A stretch of DNA of 44,537 nucleotides from Bacteroidota bacterium. GTDB lineage: Bacteria; Bacteroidota; Bacteroidia; Chitinophagales; Chitinophagaceae. The stretch is taken from the NCBI GenBank assembly GCA_023415275.1, contig JAEZLJ010000057.1, positions 1 through 44,537 of the forward strand, given 5' to 3'. The translations under genes and the position numbers were made by a program. A model generated the notes under the pieces. It made no database searches. It worked only from the letters and a program-made list of their open reading frames with translations, and was not told the DNA's origin. This document shows positions 1-7,134 of the stretch, piece by piece. Numbering within the stretch: the first letter of the stretch is position 1; the number at the start of each line of letters is the position of its first letter.

Positions 1-105
1 CGTCTGTTTTCTGCATGATGTTCTGCTATAAAAATAATTCAATTGGGTCTTGAAACCTGCTAATCAATGCTTAATTAAGATGATTTTAATTGAATAAGAA
101 TCAAT

Positions 106-138
106 AAAAAGCTGGTGATGAAACGACTCACCACCAGC
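106..138 (-). terminator. Rho-independent terminator downstream of ssb
   Basis: The arms 111-120 and 129-138 pair over 10 bp with one mismatch around an 8-nt loop. Read leftward, the hairpin is followed by a T-run (the A-run at 106-110 on the plus strand). It lies 20 bp beyond the ssb stop, so it should end the ssb transcript. Confidence 0.75.
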
Positions 139-158
139 ACAGAAAAGCCACCAACAGA

Positions 159-503
159 TCATTTAGAAGATTTGTCGCCCAACAGCAGTAATTCATTGAC
201 CTGCACTTCAGTGAAGTATTTCTTCACTCCATCTTTATCATTATAGGTTCTATTTGTCAACTTTCCTTCAATAGCTACTTCTGAGCCCTTGGTCAAATAC
301 TTCTCGGCAATTTCAGCGAGCTTGCCCCAGGCCACCAGATTATGCCATTGGGTCTCAGTTACTTTTTCTCCTTTTGCATTACGGTATATTTCTGAGGTGG
401 CGATTCTCAGGTGAGCCAGTTTTTTACCACCTTCCAGTGTTTTGATCTCGGGATTGCTGCCCAGGTTGCCAATCAGTTGAACTTTGTTTTTAAGTGCGTA
501 CAT
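159..503 (-). CDS. ssb: Short single-stranded DNA-binding protein (SSB paralogue)
   Basis: This 114-residue protein is almost entirely one OB fold. Its N-terminus (MYALKNKVQLIGNLG), the TQWHNLVAWGKLAEIAEKYL block and the VAIEGKL strand are typical SSB signatures. It binds single-stranded DNA as an oligomer, in replication, recombination or repair. It ends in LLLLGDKSSK and lacks both the glycine-rich linker and the acidic DDDIPF-type tip through which canonical SSB recruits partner proteins. It is therefore probably an accessory SSB and not the cell's main one. It is a single gene with its own terminator at 106-138. The ATG at 503 matches the usual N-terminus of this short subfamily. The family call is firm; the accessory role is inferred. 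Confidence 0.93.
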   Translation of the reverse strand: MYALKNKVQLIGNLGSNPEIKTLEGGKKLAHLRIATSEIYRNAKGEKVTETQWHNLVAWGKLAEIAEKYLTKGSEVAIEGKLTNRTYNDKDGVKKYFTEVQVNELLLLGDKSSK

Positions 504-1297
504 AACCTTGAATTTGTGCCGCTTGATTTTTTACGGAGCGATTATTAATTTATTTATTCCAGTCAGCCAGGCGCCGTTCGGCTGACAGGACAAAGATGGG
601 GTCACAAAAAAGCCGTATCCGGTTTTTAACCGTTTGCTTTCGTCTATACCCGTTTATAAACGTTTGTACACGGATAGAGAATTGATTATCTGGGAATAAG
701 AAATATCAAGGATAGGCGCTTCATATTATAACCTGCAGTACAAATAGGTTGCAGGATTTAAAAACAAGGTAATCAGGTAAAGGATCAATTAGGAGTGCAA
801 CCAGACAACTATACCAATGTGCCTGGAAGTAAAACCCCTTAAAACATCCAATGTATAGTGACGGGGCTTTTTGCAAAAAAAGCAATTAATAATATGCACT
901 TAGCAAAATTCAATTTTATAAGGCCTCTATAAGAATTTAGTTTAGTGAAAGGAAATTTCCCCGTTAGCCTGGCAATTAAATATGAAAAGAAGCATTTATG
1001 CCTCAGGTTCACAGGCAATCTTTGTGTATTCAAATCCTACAAAAAAGCAAGGATAGCAAATCTTTAAAATGATTATGGCCTGGCTATGCATCTACCATAA
1101 AAGCTAAGCCGAAGATCATTCATATGGCTACTCATTTACAGAATGTGGAAGGTCAGCTTTAGAATTATACCCCACGAAAAGTATCACCGCCTTTATGAAA
1201 AGTTACATGTACATGATATCTATTCAACTTAATCAAATCAAAAAACATGAAACAAGTAAAAGGTTACAAAAGCCAAAACAACTGGGGTGGATCCAGC
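504..1297. other. Intergenic region with phased CCGT motifs, no convincing gene
   Basis: About 790 bp without a believable gene. CCGT-like cores recur every 10 bp at 630, 640, 650 and 660, followed by the reverse complement ACGG at 670. A perfect 12-bp palindrome, CGTTTATAAACG, lies at 651-662. The first copy of the 31-bp repeat lies at 661-691. Around 831-877 a weak CCCC/GGGG hairpin precedes T5. The rest (about 880-1246) is AT-rich with no coding pattern that I recognise. The short reverse-strand ORF at 839-1033 has no family features and is not called. Confidence 0.5.
661..691 (+). repeat. 31-bp direct repeat, copy 1
   Basis: Positions 661-691 are identical base for base to 2619-2649. The unit begins CGTTTGTACACGG and ends GATTATCT. 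It contains a TTTG (-33-like) and, 20 bp later, a TATCTGGG that only partly matches the -7 consensus TAnnTTTG. No gene starts just downstream of this copy, unlike copy 2. The two copies flank the beta-helix lipoprotein gene. Confidence 0.9.
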
Positions 1298-2419
1298 ATG
1301 AAATTCTATTGTTGCCTGTTTGTGTCAACATTATTAATTGCAACCAGTTGCCGTAAGGAAATGACTCTGGAAAATTCACAAGCTAATGATGCACTTATCT
1401 TAAGACAATCCCAAAACGCTAAAGCTATCATTGTCTTTGTTCAGCCCGGGAATTCTATACAAGCTGCTGTAACAAATGCTGGTGCAGGCACCATTATCAA
1501 AATTCAACCCGGCACATATAAAGAAAATATAGTGGTGGATAAACCCGGTATCACAGTTTCAGGTGAAGGTGATGTTGTTATTGAAAATCCAGGTGGCAAA
1601 GACATTGGGGTCAAGGTAGTAAGAGGAGCGGATGGTTTCAGTTTAAGTGGTGTTACTGTGAAAGGGTTTGGTGAAAGAGCGGTGGAAATAAAAGGAATAG
1701 ATGGGCTGTTGTTATCGCATGTCACAGCTATTGGAAACAACACGGAGGAATTTGGATTGTTTGTACAGGATTGCATCAATGCCACGATAGAGCATTGCGA
1801 ATCAACCGGGCAGAAGGATACAGGGATCTTTGTAGGAGAATCCACTGGTGTATCTGTTTTCCAAAACAAAGCCTATGCTAATACAATAGGTATAGAAACT
1901 GAAAATGCCATGAACATAACTATTGACAAAAACCATGTGTATGATAACGCCGCTGGCATTTTGAACTTACTGGTGCCCGGGAAATCACTGTCACAATCTT
2001 CCAATATTACCATTACAAAGAACCAGGTTCGGGATAATAACCATATAAACCTGCAAAACGATCCCACGGAGCTCGAGGCCATATTGCCCAGTGGTATAGG
2101 CATACTGATTTTAGGAGCAGACGATATGATGGTAGAAGACAATCATGTAACAGGCAATCAATACACTGGCATTGCCGTGGTTAGTACCGGGCTGCTAGGA
2201 CCTACACCTGGCATTGACCCCGTTTCGGACCATGTAAAAATTGTAAGTAACCAGGTCAAAGAAAATGGTTTGAATCCCCAGCCTTCGGCTTTCCCTGCTT
2301 CTTTTGCTGCTGACCTGCTTTGGCTGGGACCAGCCATAGGGGCAACAGGAACTGGAAACTGCTGGAGCAATAATCAATATGGAACCTCTTTCCCATCAGA
2401 TCTGCCGGCCTGCCAATAA
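1298..2419 (+). CDS. Right-handed parallel beta-helix lipoprotein
   Basis: The mature protein is probably anchored to the cell surface or envelope as a lipoprotein. From the ATG at 1298 the N-terminus MKFYCCLFVSTLLIATSC is a good type II signal peptide with lipobox ATSC. An upstream ATG at 1247 would add 17 polar residues before it, so 1298 is preferred. After the signal the sequence opens with VQPGNSIQAAV and GTYKENIVV, then runs through many short repeated strands of the type G-I-x-V/N-N-x-V. That is the pattern of parallel beta-helix (PbH1, NosD/pectinesterase-like) proteins, which often bind or cleave polysaccharides. No catalytic residues can be assigned. A terminator follows at 2461. 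The gene lies between the two copies of a 31-bp repeat, which suggests a local insertion or duplication. Confidence 0.85.
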   Translation: MKFYCCLFVSTLLIATSCRKEMTLENSQANDALILRQSQNAKAIIVFVQPGNSIQAAVTNAGAGTIIKIQPGTYKENIVVDKPGITVSGEGDVVIENPGGKDIGVKVVRGADGFSLSGVTVKGFGERAVEIKGIDGLLLSHVTAIGNNTEEFGLFVQDCINATIEHCESTGQKDTGIFVGESTGVSVFQNKAYANTIGIETENAMNITIDKNHVYDNAAGILNLLVPGKSLSQSSNITITKNQVRDNNHINLQNDPTELEAILPSGIGILILGADDMMVEDNHVTGNQYTGIAVVSTGLLGPTPGIDPVSDHVKIVSNQVKENGLNPQPSAFPASFAADLLWLGPAIGATGTGNCWSNNQYGTSFPSDLPACQ

Positions 2420-2460
2420 AAACTTAGTGGATATTATTTAAAGAAAAAGATTACTACCGC

Positions 2461-2493
2461 GTACCAGGCGCTTGTATTAGCCTGGTACTTTTT
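2461..2493 (+). terminator. Rho-independent terminator of the beta-helix lipoprotein gene
   Basis: Perfect 9-bp arms GTACCAGGC (2461-2469) and GCCTGGTAC (2480-2488) enclose a 10-nt loop and are followed by T5. Confidence 0.85.
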
Positions 2494-2618
2494 ATGTCTT
2501 ACCCAATAGGTTTAACAGGTACCGGGCTCAATATCATGATCACCCTTTTTGCTGTTGGCACCCCATCATAATATTGTACACAGAGAAGCTTCTAATAAAT
2601 TATTGATAGAAATTTAGC

Positions 2619-2649
2619 CGTTTGTACACGGATAGAGAATTGATTATCT
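2619..2649 (+). repeat. 31-bp direct repeat, copy 2
   Basis: This is an exact copy of 661-691, in the same orientation and 1,958 bp away. Here it is preceded by GC, so CCGT-TTGTAC-ACGG forms a short dyad over the TTTG. The copy lies immediately upstream of the zinc-ribbon gene and probably contains its promoter. Confidence 0.9.
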
Positions 2650-2652
2650 TGG
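2621..2652 (+). promoter_or_regulatory. Bacteroidota-type promoter of the zinc-ribbon gene
   Basis: TTTG at 2621-2624 and TATCTTGG at 2645-2652 (7 of 8 to TAnnTTTG counting n as free) are separated by 20 bp, the usual spacing of the sigma-ABfr promoter. The in-frame ATG at 2667 lies 14 bp beyond the -7 box. This argues that the ORF does not start at the ATG at 2622, which is inside the promoter. Confidence 0.6.
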
Positions 2653-2666
2653 GGAAAAGACCAACC

Positions 2667-3041
2667 ATGCTTTCTGCCGTTTCCACCCGGAAATGCCTTG
2701 CCTGCGATAAAAGCCTTCAGGGAAGGGCTGATAAAAAGTTCTGCAATGATTATTGCCGTAATGCGTATAACAATCAACTAAAGGCTTCTTCCAGCAGTAC
2801 CGTAAGGAATATTAATAACATCTTACTCAAGAACCGCCGTATCCTGGAGCATGTGCTTGGAGCAGAAGATATGGGTAAGACCAATAAGGAAAAATTATTA
2901 CAACAGGGCTTCCATTTCAACTACCTGACACACACATACACCAATAAAAAAGGCAATGTGTATAACTTTTGTTATGAATATGGTTACCTGCCCCTTGAGC
3001 ATGATTGGTACCTGGTAGTGCGTCGTAAGGCGGAAAAATAG
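2667..3041 (+). CDS. Small zinc-ribbon protein of unknown function
   Basis: The protein has 124 residues from the ATG at 2667. Near its N-terminus it carries a CLAC pair and, 14 residues later, CNDYC followed by RNAYNN. This CxxC...CxxxC arrangement should bind one zinc ion and resembles the small ribbon found at the start of many Bacteroidota proteins of unknown function. The C-terminal half (LLQQGFHFNYLTHTYTNKKG... LEHDWYLVVRR) is a compact mixed alpha/beta region without a name that I recognise. The longer ATG at 2622 is rejected because it overlaps the -33 element. There is no transmembrane segment or signal peptide, so it is cytosolic. Its function is unknown, and a nucleic-acid-binding role is only a guess. 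Confidence 0.75.
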   Translation: MLSAVSTRKCLACDKSLQGRADKKFCNDYCRNAYNNQLKASSSSTVRNINNILLKNRRILEHVLGAEDMGKTNKEKLLQQGFHFNYLTHTYTNKKGNVYNFCYEYGYLPLEHDWYLVVRRKAEK

Positions 3042-3164
3042 GGCTGGTCCATGATTTGATAATACAATAATTGCTGTAATTTAGTAATCCATAAATACTT
3101 CTTTGAAAAGCCTTTCGTGATCCAACCTTGAAAAAAGCGCATTGTTCGCTAAATCAAAAGACTC

Positions 3165-4220
3165 ATGAAAAGGTTAAGCCTGGTTTTGATCTCTACCCTT
3201 ATTGGGTATGGTGTGTTGGCACAGGTATCTTATAAAGATATAAGGGGCTTGTTAGAGCTTAACCCGAACAAACTGGAAAACCATCTGCAGAAAAAAGGAT
3301 TCAAAAGATCTTTCCTTTCCGAAAACAACGTAATTGGTTACTCGCAAACCAAGGTCGATAAAAAAGACTCTACTCAGGTATCGCGCAATTTTCAGCTACA
3401 GGAACATGTAGATAATCCAGGATTATTATACAGCACCACCAATAAAGAAGAATGGGTAGCGTTTATCAATGAATTAAAGTCAGAGCAATTTCATTACAAT
3501 GAACCTACGGATTCCAATAAAGCTTTATTATTTCAAAAAGAGCAGTGGCAGATGAGCTGTTCCCGGAAAATGGTTGATAGCTCCTACACATACCTTATCG
3601 AAGCTTACAAGAAAAACATTCCTGATCCACGCAATATTAACTATGCCGAGGATCTATTGAACCTTGATGCCCATGAATACCTGGTAGCTGCCTTTGGTAA
3701 ATCCAATGTAAAGGCAGATTCATTTATGTTCTCTAAAACCATGACCGGTAAGTGCAGCGTCATTTTTCCTAACACCAGTCACCAGGCTATATTCATTTGG
3801 AAGGACCAGGAAAACCTTAAGGATATCGCCTTCATCATTATTGGCGAGCAGCTGCAGCATGAAGGAAACAATAATGTCAATGCGGTTATGCTATCCCGGT
3901 GGCGTTCCAACCAGGGCTTGTATTGTGGCATGAGTCTGAAAGAAGTGCAGAACCTGAACAAGCAGCCTGTCAGCTTTTACAATTGGCGAACAGAGTCTGC
4001 CGGCTTCCTTGCCCCGAGCAATAAAGGAGAGATCAATTTCAGCAAAATCATGCCGGTGTTCAATTGCATGAACTGCAGCTTTTTGTATGTTGATAAGTCA
4101 ATGGATATTATCGGATCTGACTATGCACTTGATGAAAACCAGAAAGTGTATGTAGCCAGCTATGTTGTCCTTCCAGAAAAGGAAGAAGTGGAAAAGTCCT
4201 GGCAAACGAGTATGAAATAA
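3165..4220 (+). CDS. Secreted protein of unknown function
   Basis: This 351-residue protein has a signal peptide (MKRLSLVLISTLIGYGVLAQ, likely cleaved after AQ) and no lipobox or further membrane segment, so it is probably periplasmic. The body contains repeated Tyr/Asn/Lys-rich stretches and a late NCMNCSFLYVD segment with two cysteines that might pair or bind metal. I do not recognise a family. It is a stand-alone gene, 123 bp after the zinc-ribbon gene and 112 bp before the broken glycosidase-like gene. No promoter consensus could be found upstream. Confidence 0.8.
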   Translation: MKRLSLVLISTLIGYGVLAQVSYKDIRGLLELNPNKLENHLQKKGFKRSFLSENNVIGYSQTKVDKKDSTQVSRNFQLQEHVDNPGLLYSTTNKEEWVAFINELKSEQFHYNEPTDSNKALLFQKEQWQMSCSRKMVDSSYTYLIEAYKKNIPDPRNINYAEDLLNLDAHEYLVAAFGKSNVKADSFMFSKTMTGKCSVIFPNTSHQAIFIWKDQENLKDIAFIIIGEQLQHEGNNNVNAVMLSRWRSNQGLYCGMSLKEVQNLNKQPVSFYNWRTESAGFLAPSNKGEINFSKIMPVFNCMNCSFLYVDKSMDIIGSDYALDENQKVYVASYVVLPEKEEVEKSWQTSMK

Positions 4221-4332
4221 TCTCACAGGCTATACTACCAATTCTTTAATTGTGGTGAATTCAGAGATCTTATCTATAGCAGAGTTTTATGTGTACAGGT
4301 TACTTTTTCCTGGAAATAATATTGTAAGGTGA

Positions 4333-6051
4333 TTGTTGCTTATGGCTGCACATTCCAAAAGATTTTCTATTATCCTGCTGTTTATTATTTCCCAGTTTCT
4401 TAGCAATTGTGTGAACGCACAGGGAATAGCCATAGAACCAGTATACAATGACTCAGTGTATTCCGTGAGGGTATTATACAATGGAGTCGCCCTGGCAGTT
4501 GACGAAGCGCCCTTTTCAATATTTCTATCAAATACCGATGGAAGCGCTAGTACAAAGCTATTAGCACCAAAGGCAAGCATCAACCAGGTTTCAGCCAAGG
4601 AGATTCGCCTAACCAGCCAAGTTTTTATACCTGAGCTTACAATGGATTTGTTTGCTGAAACTATTTACACACTGGTGAATGAAAATGCGGTAAGAAAAAA
4701 AGTTCGCCTGTTTCAGTCATCAATGCCACACGTAAAATATATTTTAGAAGAGAAGACTTCTCCAGCAGTTGCTCCCAAACAGTTTGTAACCTTCGAAGAG
4801 AATAATTTCCCCGGAGGATGGATACATGAAATGTTTCCGGCAATGGGTTTCATATCAGGGAAATATGTGGTGGGTGTTCTTACTGATGCGGGATATAAAA
4901 ATCAATACACAAGAAATACCAGGCGCAGGTATACTGAAAATGGCGGAGGGTTTGTGGGTATGCGAAAGTTGGCCGATGTATCCCTTTTCTCTATTTCTGA
5001 TTCTGTTGATAATAAAAGAGGCCATTATTTCCTTAAACAAACTTATGGTGAATACTATGACCTGGATAATGCGAAGGATTCCGCCATTAACATCAGTGAT
5101 CGATTAAAACCCCTTGGGAAATTACAGGTAATAGTGAAAGGGAATACTATTTCTTTTAAAGGCAAAAAGGCCGGTCCGGCAGGTGCGGAAGGGATCATTC
5201 ATCTTCCCGGCCAAAATGTATATACGGTTTCTTTCCAGGCAAGAGGAAATTCGCCTGTGGTTTTAAAATTATTCAGGGTCAGGGGTGGTAAAAAAACTGT
5301 TGAACTGGAGCATGGCATAAAATACATTGACAACTTCCCTGCAAATGATTCGGTTTGGAGAAGTTTCAAAGGGAGTATATTGATACCATACATTGGGAAT
5401 GATGACATTTCAGTATTCATTGGTCCGGCTACAAATAAGGATGTTCACCTTGACATAAAAGATCTCAGTATGGTACAACACAAGGTGTCATCTCAACCTT
5501 ATAACATGCTGCCACAGGGAGATACCATTAAAAAGACGGGTTATATTTTTATTGAGCCCTGGCAATCACAGCACCAGTTTATGATCTCCTGTCAAACAAG
5601 GCTTGCCGAAGGCATGGGTTTCCGGGGTTCTGACATTGAAAAAATGATGTATGCCAATGTGAATATGCTCACCTGGATTTCAGACATCAATGATTTTTCT
5701 CCATTCCTTGTTCCAAACATGAATTATGCTCCCGACATGTATAACCGGGATACCTATTTTTCAACAGTGGCCACCAATGATAAATACCTCAATTTAAATC
5801 TCTGGGAGAAATGGGGCAAAACACAAACAGCGAATGGTGCGATCGGGACCATCATCACTCCTTCCATGGGTTCTGTTGAAGTAAAAGATAACGAAGCCAC
5901 CATCTTATGGTTGCAATGGGCCTTGCTGAATAAAAGAAGGTTCTATACACAGCTGCCAAAAGAAAAAATAGACCGGGCCGTTGATTATGTGTTGAATGAA
6001 TTTGATCCCGACCGGGATGGTATTTGCGAAGCACACTTTCCCTTGAACTAG
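4333..6051 (+). CDS. N-terminal part of the interrupted glycosidase-like protein
   Basis: If translation stops at the TAG, the product is 572 residues. It has an export signal (a start at 4333 or at the ATG at 4342 would both leave it intact), a long beta-rich region to about residue 395, and only the first third of the helical barrel. The missing part normally carries helices needed to close the (alpha/alpha)6 barrel, so catalytic activity is unlikely, though a carbohydrate-binding role is possible. It follows the secreted protein at 3165-4220 on the same strand after 112 bp. Confidence 0.7.
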   Translation: MLLMAAHSKRFSIILLFIISQFLSNCVNAQGIAIEPVYNDSVYSVRVLYNGVALAVDEAPFSIFLSNTDGSASTKLLAPKASINQVSAKEIRLTSQVFIPELTMDLFAETIYTLVNENAVRKKVRLFQSSMPHVKYILEEKTSPAVAPKQFVTFEENNFPGGWIHEMFPAMGFISGKYVVGVLTDAGYKNQYTRNTRRRYTENGGGFVGMRKLADVSLFSISDSVDNKRGHYFLKQTYGEYYDLDNAKDSAINISDRLKPLGKLQVIVKGNTISFKGKKAGPAGAEGIIHLPGQNVYTVSFQARGNSPVVLKLFRVRGGKKTVELEHGIKYIDNFPANDSVWRSFKGSILIPYIGNDDISVFIGPATNKDVHLDIKDLSMVQHKVSSQPYNMLPQGDTIKKTGYIFIEPWQSQHQFMISCQTRLAEGMGFRGSDIEKMMYANVNMLTWISDINDFSPFLVPNMNYAPDMYNRDTYFSTVATNDKYLNLNLWEKWGKTQTANGAIGTIITPSMGSVEVKDNEATILWLQWALLNKRRFYTQLPKEKIDRAVDYVLNEFDPDRDGICEAHFPLN

Positions 6052-6105
6052 ATTGATGTAATTGATTATGTTCCAAAAACCAAGCGACTGGCGGCCAACC
6101 AGGGA

Positions 6106-6804
6106 ATGTTTGCCGTAGCCTTGAAAACCATCAAGGCATTAGGCTATGATGAAGTGAGCGATACATACATAAATAAGGCCGTAGCTACCTACCGTAATTT
6201 TTATGATCCAACCCGCAAACATTTACTATTTGATACTAAGTATCCTGACCTGATTTCCCTGGTAGACCTTGAACCGGAATTCTTATCTATATGGTTATTC
6301 AATGAAAAAATGCTGACCGACGAGATGGTTATCAATCACCTGGATAAAACCCCATTGCTTAATAAAAATCAAAATGCGCCACATCCGCAGTTGGGAACAA
6401 CCGCACCTATCTTGATCAGGGTGATTGGCAAGGGCAATAAGTTTTCTTACTTCAGAAAAGATTATCAACCCTTTGAAAAATTTGGAGAAGAGAATTACAT
6501 AGATGGAAAGAATGATGGCTATTATTATAATGGAGGAAGCTGGTTCCGATCAGAATATTGCGCCTATGTAACCGGGTTAAAACATGGTTGGAGCAAGGCA
6601 CTACCTATGATGGAGAATAGGATCTGGGCAGAGATCAATTTGAATCCTAAATGGCCGTTCAGCAAAGAATTCATTCCTACAAAATGGACGACCACCGATT
6701 CCTGGTGGCCCAGCACCAAAGGCCTTAGCTGGAATGTTTTCATTTTGATAGCAAATGAAGTGGCTGAATTGAGAAAACCAGGAATTGATAGTGGTCCCAA
6801 CTAG
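6106..6804 (+). CDS. C-terminal part of the interrupted glycosidase-like protein
   Basis: 232 residues from the first ATG after the internal stop. The reading frame itself is open from 6052. It has the amphipathic-helix pattern of a six-hairpin glycosidase: NQGMFAVALKTIKALGY, DLEPEFLSIWLFNEKML, and a late YNGGSWFRSEYCAYVTGLKHGW that resembles the substrate-contacting loop region of such enzymes. There is no signal peptide, and no ribosome-binding or promoter sequence was seen, so it is probably not made independently. It is best regarded as the 3' half of one gene. Confidence 0.6.
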   Translation: MFAVALKTIKALGYDEVSDTYINKAVATYRNFYDPTRKHLLFDTKYPDLISLVDLEPEFLSIWLFNEKMLTDEMVINHLDKTPLLNKNQNAPHPQLGTTAPILIRVIGKGNKFSYFRKDYQPFEKFGEENYIDGKNDGYYYNGGSWFRSEYCAYVTGLKHGWSKALPMMENRIWAEINLNPKWPFSKEFIPTKWTTTDSWWPSTKGLSWNVFILIANEVAELRKPGIDSGPN

Positions 6805-6900
6805 GAACGCCTTTGCTGTTTTAGGAGCAATTCCCGGCTGAAATTTTATTGGGATGGTAAGGATATCTTCCAGTCTACATATATAATAACGAGGCACAAA

Positions 6901-6930
6901 AAAAGAGACCACATATCTGTGATCTCTTTT
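6901..6930 (-). terminator. Terminator of tRNA-Phe, possibly bidirectional
   Basis: AAAAGAGA (6901-6908) pairs with TCTCTTTT (6923-6930). An inner CACA/TGTG pairing and one mismatch complete the stem. Reading leftward it starts 4 nt after the tRNA 3' end and is followed by a T-run (A-run 6898-6904). The symmetric A/T flanks would also let it act on the plus strand, ending the gene that stops at 6804. Confidence 0.75.
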
Positions 6931-6933
6931 CCG

Positions 6934-7006
6934 TGGTGTGGGGCGGGATCGAACCGCCGACACAAGGATTTTCAGTCCTTTGCTCTACCGACTGAGCTAC
7001 CGCACC
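6934..7006 (-). tRNA. tRNA-Phe (GAA)
   Basis: The reverse complement folds as a 73-nt cloverleaf: acceptor 5' GGTGCGG, D stem GCTC/GAGC, anticodon arm AAGGA-CTGAAAA-TCCTT with anticodon GAA, and T arm GGCGG-TTCGATC-CCGCC. The 3' CCA is not encoded (the genome reads A then CGG). The acceptor stem has one C-A mismatch at pair 5-68. It is a single tRNA gene. Confidence 0.95.
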
Positions 7007-7062
7007 TCCTTGAACAATTGAAGATCAAACACTAAGGTTTGCTATTCTTTTATTCGGGGCAG

Positions 7063-7070
7063 CAAAAATA
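7063..7070 (-). promoter_or_regulatory. Possible -7 box for tRNA-Phe
   Basis: CAAAAATA on the plus strand reads TATTTTTG on the minus strand, an exact match to TAnnTTTG, 57 bp upstream of the tRNA 5' end. No clear TTTG was found at the -33 position, so support is partial. Confidence 0.35.
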
Positions 7071-7134
7071 AGGAACTAACCGATATAAAGAGGAAAACTT
7101 GTGAATAGTTTTCCAAAAATTCTTCTCCCCCTTA

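Larger units (their letters stand above)
4333..6804 (+). pseudogene. Secreted six-hairpin glycosidase-like gene interrupted by an in-frame TAG
   Basis: Two ORFs (4333-6051 and 6106-6804) lie in the same reading frame. They are separated only by a TAG at 6049-6051, after which the frame stays open through IDVIDYVPKTKRLAANQGMF. Read through, the gene would encode 823 residues. These are a signal peptide (ending NCVNAQ), a beta-sandwich N-terminal half, and from about residue 395 an (alpha/alpha)6-barrel-like region with NRDTYFSTVATND, NEATILWLQWALL and FDPDRDGICEAHF. That is the layout of clan GH-L/G-type glycosidases such as GH63/GH15-like enzymes. TAG is an ordinary stop elsewhere in the window, including the natural end of this gene, so recoding is unlikely. 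The simplest reading is a recent nonsense mutation or a sequencing error. Exact GH family and substrate are unknown. Confidence 0.75.

Noticed and set aside
1..16. Possible start of a minus-strand gene (ATG at 16) running off the left edge
   Set aside because: Only five codons are visible, so no product can be supported, although a TATTTTTA box lies just upstream.
839..1033. 64-residue ORF on the minus strand in the 504-1297 gap
   Set aside because: AT-rich, no family, no promoter or signal peptide; likely chance.
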